Assembly (NCBI GenBank): GCA_946886865.1 | Contig: CAMPJI010000053.1 | Span: forward strand, 1 to 14,892 | Reading direction: 5' to 3' | Length of the DNA stretch: 14,892 nucleotides | Origin: an uncultured Lysobacterales bacterium | GTDB taxonomy: Bacteria > Pseudomonadota > Gammaproteobacteria > Xanthomonadales > Xanthomonadaceae | Shown: positions 1-12,600 of the stretch, piece after piece | Numbering within the stretch: position 1 is the stretch's first letter | Layout: each line of letters begins with the position of its first letter | Program-made: the position numbers and the translations under genes | The notes under the pieces: model-generated | The model's input: only the letters and a program-made list of their open reading frames with translations | The model's database searches: none | What the model was told of the DNA's origin: nothing

Positions 1-51
<51 letters not shown>

Positions 52-87
52 GTTTTTCCGGCGATCCAGTCCACCGGGTCGCATGCC

Positions 88-115
88 AAGACCCCGTTCG
101 CGGGGTTTTGTCTTT
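88..115 (+). terminator. Terminator-like hairpin between the two tRNA genes
   Basis: A stem at 88-96 pairs with 101-109 around a TTCG tetraloop (97-100). The GC core is ACCCCG/CGGGGT, and the T-rich sequence TTTTGTCTTTT follows. UUCG-capped GC stems are typical intrinsic terminators. It would end the tRNA-Gly transcript and imply a separate promoter for tRNA-Cys. The only candidate I see is a weak -10-like TATGCT at 146-151 without a convincing -35. It could instead be a partial terminator or processing signal within a common tRNA transcript. Confidence 0.6.
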
Positions 116-165
116 TCAGGCCGCCGCACGCGCCATCGTGCGCGGTATGCTTGGATCCAGTCACC

Positions 166-239
166 GGCCGGGTGGCAGAGTGGTTATGCAGCGGACTGCA
201 AATCCGCGTACGCCGGTTCAATTCCGACCTCGGCCTCCA
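166..239 (+). tRNA. tRNA-Cys (GCA)
   Basis: A complete 74-nt tRNA. The acceptor stem GGCCGGG (166-172) pairs with CTCGGCC (229-235, one G-U pair). The discriminator is T236 and CCA is encoded at 237-239. The anticodon stem GCGGA (191-195) pairs with TCCGC (203-207) around loop CTGCAAA, giving anticodon GCA at 198-200, which reads UGC and UGU. The T loop TTCAATT is at 217-223. A strong terminator follows 9 nt after the CCA end. Confidence 0.97.
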
Positions 240-247
240 GTTTCACA

Positions 248-275
248 GGCTCCGCTCCGGCGGAGCCTTTTTTTT
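248..275 (+). terminator. Rho-independent terminator after tRNA-Cys
   Basis: A perfect 8-bp GC-rich stem, GGCTCCGC (248-255) with GCGGAGCC (260-267), closes a TCCG loop and is followed directly by eight T residues (268-275). This is a textbook intrinsic terminator for the tRNA transcript on the plus strand. Confidence 0.92.
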
Positions 276-446
276 GACTGCGCCGCGGCCTTCTTCCGAC
301 GAAGTGAACCACTTCAGCGTGCGCGAACTCCGAGGTGGCGCAGATCGCGACGGCCCGCCCGACTGCGGCGCGAACGCACGTGACCGGGATGTCCGCGGCG
401 CCGCCGCACGATGCCATTCGCAGATGGCTTCGCACACGTAACGCAG
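276..446. other. Convergent spacer without a recognisable gene
   Basis: The stretch lies between the tRNA-Cys terminator and the acnA terminator. Several frames stay open across it on both strands, but they run through the tRNA and into acnA, are arginine- and alanine-rich, and have no ribosome-binding site. I see no RNA gene, repeat or promoter here. Confidence 0.6.
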
Positions 447-475
447 AAAAAAAGCCCCGGCTGTCCCGCCGGGGC
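447..475 (-). terminator. Rho-independent terminator of acnA
   Basis: Read on the minus strand, a 7-bp stem (475-469 with 460-454) closes an 8-nt loop and is followed by seven U residues (453-447). It lies about 30 nt downstream of the acnA stop and is the end of that transcript. Confidence 0.9.
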
Positions 476-505
476 CTTTCGCTGCTGCGTGGGACGACAG
501 GTGGC

Positions 506-3265
<2,760 letters not shown>

Positions 3266-3351
3266 TGGGGGCTCCGTGGCTGCAGCGAAAGGGAGGCGGA
3301 ACGCGCGCGCCGGGTTCATCGGGCGCGAAAACACCGCGGTAAAGCCCCGTA

Positions 3352-3357
3352 ATTATG
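3352..3357 (-). promoter_or_regulatory. Candidate -10 element of acnA
   Basis: On the minus strand the sequence CATAAT (5 of 6 to TATAAT) lies about 87 nt upstream of the acnA start, in the only AT-rich patch of the gap. No good -35 is seen 16-18 nt further up (GGGCAG at 17 nt). It would give a leader of roughly 80 nt. Confidence 0.35.
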
Positions 3358-3407
3358 CCGCAAACGGTGCCGTACTGCCCGCATCGGGCCGATACGTCCG
3401 TCCGAGC

Positions 3408-3424
3408 CCCGCGCCTTGCGCGGG
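3408..3424 (-). other. Hairpin directly after the hflD stop codon
   Basis: A perfect 7-bp GC stem (3424-3418 with 3414-3408, 3-nt loop) begins at the first base after the hflD TGA. No U-tract follows on the minus strand, so it is not a classic intrinsic terminator. It may stabilise the 3' end of the operon mRNA or act together with Rho. Confidence 0.3.
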
Positions 3425-4051
3425 TCAGCCGCCGAGGTGGGCCCGCACCGCCGCGAGCATCTGGGCGCGGCGCAGGACCAGGTCCCACAGGCTGCCGCCG
3501 AGCTGGCGCCAGAGCACCGCCGAGCGCATGGCGCCCAGGAGCACCGCGCGGACCTCGGCGACGACCTGCGGCTGGCCCAGGTAATGGGGATTGCCCTGCA
3601 CCAGCACGCGTGGGCGAAGGTGGCTGAGCGTCTCCGCGTAGAGCCGGCCGAGCGCGGCCAGCACGTCCGGGTGCGCACTGCCTTCCATGCGCGCCGCATC
3701 GGCCTGGGCGAGGATGCCGGCGTGCACGCGGTCGACCATGTCGCCGTCGCGCACGAACCGGCGCTCCAGCTGCATCACGGCCAGCGTGAGGCGGGGCAAC
3801 TGCTCATCGGCCGTCCGGCTCTCGAAGTAGTCGCGCAGCAGGACGAGCCCGGCGCGCACCCCCATGACACCGCCGTAGACGTCCGCGGTCGAAACCGCAT
3901 CCACGCGGAATACCGATTCCAGAACCGGGTTGACCGCTGCCGACTCGGCCTGTCCCGTGTCGGCGATGCGGCGCACCTGGGCGAGGGCCTGGACCAGGCC
4001 GGCGAGCGCCAGTACGCGGTCGGACATCGGGTTGAAGCGGGTCTGGCTCAT
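3425..4051 (-). CDS. hflD: HflD family protein (high-frequency lysogenisation)
   Basis: A 208-residue, mostly helical protein (E. coli HflD has 213). It begins [18 protein letters not shown] and continues through the family pattern [12 protein letters not shown], with [10 protein letters not shown] in the middle and [10 protein letters not shown] later. HflD is a peripheral inner-membrane protein known in E. coli for binding phage lambda CII; its cellular role is unclear. The ATG at 4051 overlaps the mnmA stop by 4 nt (ATGA), so translation is probably coupled. nudJ-mnmA-hflD is the E. coli order, which supports the identity; purB, the next gene in E. coli, is absent here. Confidence 0.9.
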   Translation of the reverse strand: MSQTRFNPMSDRVLALAGLVQALAQVRRIADTGQAESAAVNPVLESVFRVDAVSTADVYGGVMGVRAGLVLLRDYFESRTADEQLPRLTLAVMQLERRFVRDGDMVDRVHAGILAQADAARMEGSAHPDVLAALGRLYAETLSHLRPRVLVQGNPHYLGQPQVVAEVRAVLLGAMRSAVLWRQLGGSLWDLVLRRAQMLAAVRAHLGG

Positions 4052-5187
4052 GCAGCGGTGGAATCCTTGGAGGGGAGGAGGGCGCGCGGCTGGAGGGGCG
4101 CATCGGTGGACGCGATCACGGCGCCGCCCAGGCAGACGTCGTCCGCGTACAGCACCAGCGACTGGCCGGGGGTGACGGCGCGTTGGAGCCGCTCGAATCG
4201 CACCTCCACCGTGCCATTGTCGCGCACGTGCACGTCGCACGCTTCGTCACGCTGCCGGTAACGGGTCTGGGCCGTGCACGAGAATGAGGTGCCGGGCGGG
4301 CCGCCCGCGATCCAGTGCACGGTCTCGGAGGTCAGCATGGTGGACATCAGCCAGGGACTGTCGATGCCCTGGTCGACGTACAGGACGTTGTCCTGCACGT
4401 CCTTGCCGACGACATACCATGGCGCCTGCGCGAACCCGCGGACGCCGCCGATGTTCAGGCCCTCACGCTGGCCGAGGGTGAAATAGAAGACGCCGGGATG
4501 CTCGCCGATGGCCTGGCCCTCCGGCGTCCGGATGACCCCGGGCCGCGCCGGCAGGTAGCGTCCGAGGAATTCGCGGAAATCGCGTTCGCCGATGAAGCAG
4601 ATGCCGGTGGAGTCCTTCTTGGCGGCCGTCGGCAGCATGGCGCGGGCGGCCAGCGTGCGTACGTCGGCCTTGAGCATGTCGCCCAGCGGAAAGCGGGTCG
4701 CGGCCAGCTGCGCCTGGCCCAGCTGGTGCAGGAAGTAGCTTTGGTCCTTACTGCGATCGACGGCCCGAAGCAGTTCCAGGCGGCCTTCGCGGTCGCGGCC
4801 GATGCGCGCGTAGTGGCCGGTGGCGATGAACTCCGCGCCCAGGTCGCGCGCCGCGTCGAGGAAATGCTTGAACTTCACCTCCCGGTTGCACAGCACGTCC
4901 GGATTGGGCGTGCGGCCGGCCGCGTATTCGGCCAGGAAGTGCTCGAACACGCCCGCCCAGTACTCGGAGGAAAAATCGCGGAAATGGATGGGGATGCCCA
5001 GGCGCCCGCACACGGCCACCGCGTCCCGGCGGTCGTCCTCGGCGCGGCAATCGCCGCTGCCGTCATCCGACCAGTTCTGCATGAAAAGCCCTGCGATGGG
5101 TTCGCCCGCCTCGCGCAGTCGCAGGGCGGCCACCGAGGAGTCCACGCCCCCGGACATGCCGACGATGGTGCGTGCCGCGTCCACCAC
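4048..5187 (-). CDS. mnmA: tRNA-specific 2-thiouridylase MnmA
   Basis: 379 residues. MnmA adenylates U34 of tRNA-Lys, -Glu and -Gln and transfers sulfur to make 2-thiouridine, taking persulfide sulfur from the IscS/Tus relay. The PP-loop ATP motif SGGVDSS is at residues 12-18. The catalytic pair is visible as Cys100 ([12 protein letters not shown]) and Cys197 ([13 protein letters not shown]), with the spacing of E. coli Cys102/Cys199. [13 protein letters not shown] and ATGHYARIG are also family blocks. The start is a GTG at 5187, 4 nt after the nudJ stop; a second GTG follows directly. No better start lies upstream and the N-terminus fits the family. Third gene of a four-gene operon. Confidence 0.96.
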   Translation of the reverse strand: MVDAARTIVGMSGGVDSSVAALRLREAGEPIAGLFMQNWSDDGSGDCRAEDDRRDAVAVCGRLGIPIHFRDFSSEYWAGVFEHFLAEYAAGRTPNPDVLCNREVKFKHFLDAARDLGAEFIATGHYARIGRDREGRLELLRAVDRSKDQSYFLHQLGQAQLAATRFPLGDMLKADVRTLAARAMLPTAAKKDSTGICFIGERDFREFLGRYLPARPGVIRTPEGQAIGEHPGVFYFTLGQREGLNIGGVRGFAQAPWYVVGKDVQDNVLYVDQGIDSPWLMSTMLTSETVHWIAGGPPGTSFSCTAQTRYRQRDEACDVHVRDNGTVEVRFERLQRAVTPGQSLVLYADDVCLGGAVIASTDAPLQPRALLPSKDSTAA

Positions 5188-5191
5188 GCCG

Positions 5192-5671
5192 TCAGGCCAG
5201 GTGCTGGAGCAGGTCCAGCGGTCGCCGGCGACCGGCCAGGAAATCCGCGGCAGCGCGCCACACCAGCGGGCTGCGGTGGCGTTGGGACTGTGCCTGCAGT
5301 TCCGCCGGGGTCAGCCACAGCGCCTGGATGATGCCTTCATCAAGCGTACGGTCGGCATGGTGCTGCACCGGCTCGGCGGCGAACGCGAAACGCAGGTAGT
5401 GGCGCCCGGGACGGCCATCGGCGCCATCGGGCGCCTTCCACTGGTAGGCGCCCACGAACCCCGTCAACCGCACGTCCCAGCCGGTCTCCTCCAGGGTTTC
5501 GCGGCAGGCGGCATCCTGCAGGCTTTCATCGGGCTCCAGGTGGCCGGCCGGCTGGTTCAGCACCCGCTGCCCGCCCACGGTTTCCTCGACCATCAGCAGG
5601 CGGCCGTCGCGCACCACCACGGTGGCCACGGTGACGTCGGGTTGCCAGAACCGGCCTTCGCGGTAGCTCAC
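5192..5671 (-). CDS. nudJ: Nudix phosphohydrolase, NudJ type
   Basis: 159 residues from a GTG start at 5671, one nucleotide after the upstream stop codon. The Nudix box runs from Gly43 (GHLEPDE) to Trp65 (RETLEETGW), with the metal-binding glutamates at 61-62. The box is complete except that a threonine stands where the consensus REU has a hydrophobic residue. The frame [24 protein letters not shown] and QWKAPDG matches E. coli NudJ, which hydrolyses nucleoside tri- and diphosphates and thiamine (HMP) pyrophosphate. Position next to mnmA, as in E. coli, supports NudJ over other Nudix enzymes. An ATG-type frame extends upstream to 5761 but lies inside the preceding gene, so I reject it. Confidence 0.85.
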   Translation of the reverse strand: MSYREGRFWQPDVTVATVVVRDGRLLMVEETVGGQRVLNQPAGHLEPDESLQDAACRETLEETGWDVRLTGFVGAYQWKAPDGADGRPGRHYLRFAFAAEPVQHHADRTLDEGIIQALWLTPAELQAQSQRHRSPLVWRAAADFLAGRRRPLDLLQHLA

Positions 5672-5672
5672 G

Positions 5673-6164
5673 TCAGAATGCGTCCTGGCCGCCGGTGAGC
5701 TCGGCCTCCATCGCGTCGGCGACGTGGATCGCGTAGCTGATGGCGGCGTCGAGCTCGGCACCGGTCGCGCCGGCGGGCACCTTCACCACCAGCACCGCCA
5801 TGTCGTCCTGTCGCACCCAGGCGCCCAGCTTGCCCGTATGGCTGGCCTGCAGCAGGCGATTGGCCACCTCCGCCGGAAACGCGTCGCCATCGGCCCGGTA
5901 GGCGGGCGACCAGACCTCGCGGACCTGCAGCGCGCCGTATTCCTCGGTGCCTGAGATCACGTATGCCAGTTGGCTGCGGCCTTCCTCCAGGTCGAACAGC
6001 AGCTTGAAGTCGCCATCGGCGTCGACTTCGAAGCCATAGCCCAGTGCCTCGAGTTGCGCACGCACGAGGGGGTCGGCCTCGGCTGCGGCCGTGTCATCCT
6101 CATGGGCCGCGGCGGGCAGGGCCAGGGCCAGCAGGAAGGAAAGCAGCAGGGCGATGGGTCGCAT
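5673..6164 (-). CDS. Exported YbjN-like protein of unknown function
   Basis: 163 residues. The N-terminus (MRPIALLLSFLLALALP) is a signal peptide with a likely cut after Ala20 (AAA, then HEDD). The mature part, about 143 residues, has the YbjN pattern: an opening helix and acidic strand (ALGYGFEVDADGD), then a middle segment ending in LLQASHTGKLGAW, a strand AVLVVKVP and a closing helix. YbjN folds resemble type III secretion chaperones; E. coli YbjN is cytoplasmic and affects motility and stress traits. An exported form would act in the periplasm. Substrate and role are not known. First gene of the operon with nudJ, mnmA and hflD. The start at 6164 is chosen because it gives the signal peptide; the ATG at 6260 adds an unlikely proline-rich tail. 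Confidence 0.7.
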   Translation of the reverse strand: MRPIALLLSFLLALALPAAAHEDDTAAAEADPLVRAQLEALGYGFEVDADGDFKLLFDLEEGRSQLAYVISGTEEYGALQVREVWSPAYRADGDAFPAEVANRLLQASHTGKLGAWVRQDDMAVLVVKVPAGATGAELDAAISYAIHVADAMEAELTGGQDAF

Positions 6165-6191
6165 GGGAGTCCAGGTGCCGTCGAAGACCGC

Positions 6192-6221
6192 ATTCTGACG
6201 CCCGGCCCCGGGAAGCGTCCA
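6192..6221 (-). promoter_or_regulatory. Candidate promoter of the ybjN-like/nudJ/mnmA/hflD operon
   Basis: On the minus strand, TGGACG (6221-6216, 4 of 6 to TTGACA) and CAGAAT (6197-6192, 4 of 6 to TATAAT) are 18 nt apart. They would start transcription near 6185, about 20 nt before the first gene. Judged by eye only. An alternative is the GATTAT element opposite the clpS -10 at 6277-6272. Confidence 0.35.
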
Positions 6222-6270
6222 CGGGTGTGCAGGGGGGGCGAATGGGGACGAAGGCTTCATAGCGGCCGCC

Positions 6271-6276
6271 TATAAT
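6271..6276 (+). promoter_or_regulatory. Consensus -10 box of clpS, placed for a leaderless mRNA
   Basis: A perfect TATAAT is followed by the GC-rich discriminator CGCGCC and then the clpS ATG. Six bases separate the box from the A of the ATG, so the expected transcription start is the start codon itself. No -35 close to TTGACA is seen 16-18 nt upstream. No Shine-Dalgarno sequence precedes the ATG. Confidence 0.65.
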
Positions 6277-6282
6277 CGCGCC

Positions 6283-6603
6283 ATGCCCAAACACACCGAA
6301 CACGACCACCAGCACGGCGTGCTGGTCGAGACCGGAAAGCCGGAAGTCGCCCGCCCCCCGCTGTACTCGGTCCTGCTGCTCAACGACGACTACACGCCCA
6401 TGGATTTCGTGGTCGAGGTGCTGATGCGCTTCTTCCCGATGAGCGCTGAGAAGGCCACCCAGATCATGCTCCACGTCCATACCCGTGGCCGCGGCGTGTG
6501 CGGGGTCTTCACCCGCGAGGTCGCAGAGTCGAAGGTGGCGCAGGTGAACGAATACTCAAGGCTCAACCAGCACCCCTTGCTCTGTACGATGGAAAAGGCC
6601 TGA
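6283..6603 (+). CDS. clpS: ATP-dependent Clp protease adaptor ClpS
   Basis: 106 residues, the same length as E. coli ClpS. It binds proteins with N-terminal Leu, Phe, Tyr or Trp and hands them to ClpAP. The N-degron pocket is present at the E. coli positions: Asn34, Asp35 and Asp36 in LLLNDDYTP, Met40, and His66 in MLHVHTRG. The flexible N-terminal tail (residues 1-25, His-rich) enters the ClpA pore in the family model. [12 protein letters not shown] and AESKVAQVN are typical core helices. The ATG at 6283 fits the family N-terminus but has no ribosome-binding site; the -10 box ends six bases before it. Two stops in a row end the gene (TGA TAG). clpA follows after 150 nt. Confidence 0.97.
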   Translation: MPKHTEHDHQHGVLVETGKPEVARPPLYSVLLLNDDYTPMDFVVEVLMRFFPMSAEKATQIMLHVHTRGRGVCGVFTREVAESKVAQVNEYSRLNQHPLLCTMEKA

Positions 6604-6753
6604 TAGTGGGCTGCAACACGTCTCACGAAGTACGAGGCCCGGCTTTCCGGAACCCACGGTAAGCAGGCGGGTCCAACGCGGTGCGGGGCCGCATGGAAAA
6701 GGCGGTGCGTGTCCCCATCTAGGACGGCAGACGCTTTTGGAGGCTCCCTCCCC

Positions 6754-9030
<2,277 letters not shown>

Positions 9031-9048
9031 TCACCGGGCGGTGCAACG

Positions 9049-9076
9049 AAAAAGGCGGCCAATGGCCGCCTTTTTT
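9049..9076. terminator. Bidirectional terminator between clpA and infA
   Basis: A 7-bp GC stem, GGCGGCC (9054-9060) with GGCCGCC (9064-9070), has a 3-nt loop. It is flanked by five A residues on the left and six T residues on the right, so it works in both directions. It ends clpA on the plus strand and infA on the minus strand. Confidence 0.92.
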
Positions 9077-9095
9077 CATGGACTCCCTGCCGCGA

Positions 9096-9314
9096 TTACT
9101 TCATGCGGTAGGTGATGCGCCCCTTGGTCAGGTCGTAAGGCGTCATTTCCACCTTGACCCGATCACCGGTGAGGATGCGGATGTAGTTCTTCCGCATGCG
9201 GCCGGAGATGTGGGCGATGATCTCGTGCCCGTTTTCGAGGCGCACACGGAACATGGTGTTCGGAAGGGTTTCCGCCACCGTGCCCTCGAATTCGATCACG
9301 TCGTCTTTTGCCAT
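9096..9314 (-). CDS. infA: Translation initiation factor IF-1
   Basis: 72 residues, the standard IF-1 length. IF-1 is a single S1/OB-fold domain that binds the 30S A site during initiation. The full family sequence is visible: [60 protein letters not shown]. The ATG at 9314 has AGGA a few bases upstream. The gene lies downstream of aat on the same strand, 93 nt from the aat stop, and shares a bidirectional terminator with clpA. clpA-infA-aat is also the E. coli order. Confidence 0.98.
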   Translation of the reverse strand: MAKDDVIEFEGTVAETLPNTMFRVRLENGHEIIAHISGRMRKNYIRILTGDRVKVEMTPYDLTKGRITYRMK

Positions 9315-9339
9315 GTGGTTCCTGTTGTCGCATTGAAAA

Positions 9340-9356
9340 CGGGCGCAGCGCGCCCG
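9340..9356 (-). promoter_or_regulatory. Hairpin with T-tract in the infA 5' leader
   Basis: On the minus strand a perfect 7-bp stem of only G and C (9356-9350 with 9346-9340, 3-nt loop) is followed by TTTT (9339-9336). It lies 25 nt upstream of the infA ATG. It could be the terminator of the aat operon, an attenuator, or a 5'-end structure of the infA mRNA. Confidence 0.5.
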
Positions 9357-9367
9357 CGAAGCCGCAT

Positions 9368-9396
9368 ATCTTGCCACGCGGCGGCCGGTTGTGCAA
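9368..9396 (-). promoter_or_regulatory. Candidate promoter of infA
   Basis: On the minus strand TTGCAC (9396-9391) and CAAGAT (9373-9368) are 17 nt apart, each a 3 of 6 match to the sigma-70 consensus. The start would be near 9361, directly before the leader hairpin. Weak by sequence but well spaced and well placed. Confidence 0.3.
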
Positions 9397-9407
9397 AAGC
9401 AAGGAAG

Positions 9408-10154
9408 TCAATGCCCGCCGCCGCCGGCCACGAGTCCCGCCGGGCGCTCCCCCATGGCGCCGGACCACGATCCGGCACGTCCGGGCATCCGGGACAGCGC
9501 ATGGACGTGTTCCAGGAATGCGGCGCGGGGCATCGGCTCGCCCCCCAGGCGGACCAGGTGCGCGTTCTCGACCTGGGCGTCGATCAGCGGCCAGCCCCAA
9601 CCGGCCAGCAACCCGGCCAGCCCGGCCAGGGCGGCCTTGGACCCGCCCGGTCGCGCGCTGAACATGCTCTCCCCGAAGAACATGCACCCCACGGCCACGC
9701 CATAGATGCCCCCGACGAGCGTGCTGCCGTCGAAGGCTTCCACGCTGTGGGCATGCCCCAGGCGGTGCAGGCGACCGTAGGCGGTCGCCATTTCCCGTGT
9801 GATCCAGGTGCCCGACTGGCCCGGGCGTGGCGCCGCGGCGCAGGCCGACACCACGGCGTCGAACGCGGTATCGGCGCGCAGCGTCCATCCGCTGCCGCGC
9901 AGCTGGCGACGGAACCGGGAGGACAGATGGACGCCGTCGGTGCGGAACACCATCCGCGGGTCGGGCGACCACCACAGGATCGGCTGGCCGTCCGAGTACC
10001 AGGGAAAGACGCCCGACCGATAGGCGTTGAGCAGGCGGGCAGGGCTCAGGTCGCCGCCCACGGCGAGCAGGCCGTCGGGTTCGCGCAGGGCCAGCGCGGC
10101 GTCGGGAAACGGCGCATTGGGGTCGTCCGGCAGGCGGTGCAGTCGCAGCGTCAT
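9408..10154 (-). CDS. aat: Leucyl/phenylalanyl-tRNA--protein transferase
   Basis: 248 residues. Aat moves Leu or Phe from charged tRNA to N-terminal Lys or Arg of proteins, creating the primary N-degrons that ClpS reads. Family blocks: DGLLAVGGDLSP (27-38), SGVFPWYS, ILWWSPDPR (59-67), GTWITREM (115-122), GHAHSVE, FFGESMFS (159-166), LIDAQVENAH (190-199). Glu162 and Asp192 match the functionally important Glu156 and Asp186 of E. coli, with the same 30-residue spacing. The cysteines of E. coli FCGES and LIDCQ are replaced by Phe and Ala. The ATG at 10154 overlaps the upstream stop by 4 nt (ATGA). The glycine-rich C-terminal tail is not conserved. Confidence 0.95.
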   Translation of the reverse strand: MTLRLHRLPDDPNAPFPDAALALREPDGLLAVGGDLSPARLLNAYRSGVFPWYSDGQPILWWSPDPRMVFRTDGVHLSSRFRRQLRGSGWTLRADTAFDAVVSACAAAPRPGQSGTWITREMATAYGRLHRLGHAHSVEAFDGSTLVGGIYGVAVGCMFFGESMFSARPGGSKAALAGLAGLLAGWGWPLIDAQVENAHLVRLGGEPMPRAAFLEHVHALSRMPGRAGSWSGAMGERPAGLVAGGGGH

Positions 10155-11293
10155 GGGCCGCAGGCCGCCCCACGCATCTTGAACGGAGACCGCGTGGCCA
10201 GAATTTCGGCGTGGCGGCGCACTGCATCGGCCTCCTGCCGGCACCAGGCGTGGAGTGCCTCCCGGAAGCGGCTATCGGCCACCCAATGGTGGCTCCGTAC
10301 CAGCTGCGGCAGGAACCCGCGGGCCAGCTTGTGTTCCCCCTGCGCGCCGGGCTCGAACACGCGCAGGCCCTCCCGCAGGCAGTAGTCGATGCCCTGGTAG
10401 TAGCAGGTTTCGAAATGCAGGCCCGGGATCGCTTCGTGCGTGCCCCAGTAGCGCCCGTACAGCGTGTCGCCGCCGCGCAGGCACAGCGCGCCAGCGATCG
10501 GTGTCCCGGCACGCTCGGCGAGGATCAACACCAGCTGGCGCGGCATCGACGCGGCGAGATGGGACAGGAAGGGCAGGGTCAACGCCGGCGGGTTGCCGTA
10601 CTCGGCGAAGGTCTGCAGGTAGAAGCCGTGGATGGCGGCCAGATCGTCCGGGCTTGCTTCGTCCCCGTGCACCACGCGGAACCCGATGCCGGAACGGGCC
10701 ACTTTCGCGCGCTCCTGGCGGATGTTCTTCCGGTGGCGGTGGTCCATGGCGCCCAGGAAGTCGTCGAACGACGCCCAGCCTTCATCGTTGCGCCAGTGGT
10801 ACTGCACGTCCAGCCGCTGCATCCAGTCGCTGTCGAACGCGGCGTCCTCGCCGTCGGTGTGGAAGTTGACATGCGCCGACGACCAGCCCGAGTCACCGGC
10901 GGCGCGGGCCAGGGCGATGGCAAGAAGGCCACGGTGGCGCGGATCGCGCGCCAGCAGCCGGGGCCCGGTGACGGGGGAGTAGGGCACCGCCGCCAGCAGC
11001 TTGGGAAAGTAGTCGAGGCCGTGCTGCGCATAGGCGTGCGCCCACGCGTGGTCGAAGACGAACTCGCCGTGCGAGTTGTCCTTGCGATAGGCCGGCGCGG
11101 CCCCCAGCAACGTGTCGCCTTCCCAGAGCGTTACGTGGTGGGGCGACCAGCCCCAGGCCGCGCGCAGGCACCCGTGCCGTTCCAGGCCGGAAAGGAAGGC
11201 ATGGCAGACAAACGGATTGGACCCGTCATGCAGCGCGTCCCAGCGCAGCGCGGGGATCTCATCCAGGCGCTGCAGGATCCGGATTTCAGCCAC
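10151..11293 (-). CDS. DUF482/FemAB-like acyltransferase (GNAT fold)
   Basis: 380 residues from a GTG at 11293. The sequence matches the DUF482 family (PF04339, FemAB-like, annotated as peptidoglycan biosynthesis/recognition or GNAT acetyltransferase). Visible family features: NPFVCHAFLSGLERHGC near the N-terminus, the block FVFDHAWAHAYAQHGLDYFPKL, the basic segment HRHRKNIRQERAKV, and a C-terminal half with LYGRYWG, FETCYYQGIDYC and FEPGAQGEHKLARGF. No signal peptide or membrane segment. The reaction is not established; the fold suggests acyl or aminoacyl transfer. It overlaps aat by 4 nt and is separated from trxB by 97 nt without a terminator. The ribosome-binding site at the GTG is weak, so the start is uncertain by a few codons. 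Confidence 0.85.
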   Translation of the reverse strand: MAEIRILQRLDEIPALRWDALHDGSNPFVCHAFLSGLERHGCLRAAWGWSPHHVTLWEGDTLLGAAPAYRKDNSHGEFVFDHAWAHAYAQHGLDYFPKLLAAVPYSPVTGPRLLARDPRHRGLLAIALARAAGDSGWSSAHVNFHTDGEDAAFDSDWMQRLDVQYHWRNDEGWASFDDFLGAMDHRHRKNIRQERAKVARSGIGFRVVHGDEASPDDLAAIHGFYLQTFAEYGNPPALTLPFLSHLAASMPRQLVLILAERAGTPIAGALCLRGGDTLYGRYWGTHEAIPGLHFETCYYQGIDYCLREGLRVFEPGAQGEHKLARGFLPQLVRSHHWVADSRFREALHAWCRQEADAVRRHAEILATRSPFKMRGAACGP

Positions 11294-11391
11294 GGCCGCC
11301 GGTCCAGGCGCGATCGGTCATGCACGGTCGCCCACGCAAAAGGGGCGGGCGAGGGCACGGAGCGGTCGCTCGGGCCGTCGCGCGCCGCGGA

Positions 11392-12528
<1,137 letters not shown>

Positions 12529-12554
12529 TCAACCCAGACCAACCAGGCCAGCAC

Positions 12555-12576
12555 CGCCGCGCATGCGGCGTTTTTT
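12555..12576 (+). terminator. Intrinsic terminator just upstream of ald
   Basis: A perfect 6-bp stem CGCCGC (12555-12560) with GCGGCG (12565-12570) and loop GCAT is followed by six T residues. The T-tract ends 24 nt before the ald ATG, on the coding strand of ald. Any transcript from the 12346 box must pass it to express ald. Confidence 0.8.
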
Positions 12577-12600
12577 CTGGCCGCACCGGAGAGCAGTGCA

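Noticed and set aside
3266..3334. 23-residue N-terminal extension of aconitase
   Set aside because: Arg/Pro/Ala-rich and outside the family; the internal ATG at 3265 has a well-spaced GGAG.
6604..6753. Possible RNA gene or separate promoter in the clpS-clpA gap
   Set aside because: I found no TATAAT-like box with a partner, no stable hairpin with T-tract and no start for a small ORF; only the clpA SD at 6739-6743 is clear.
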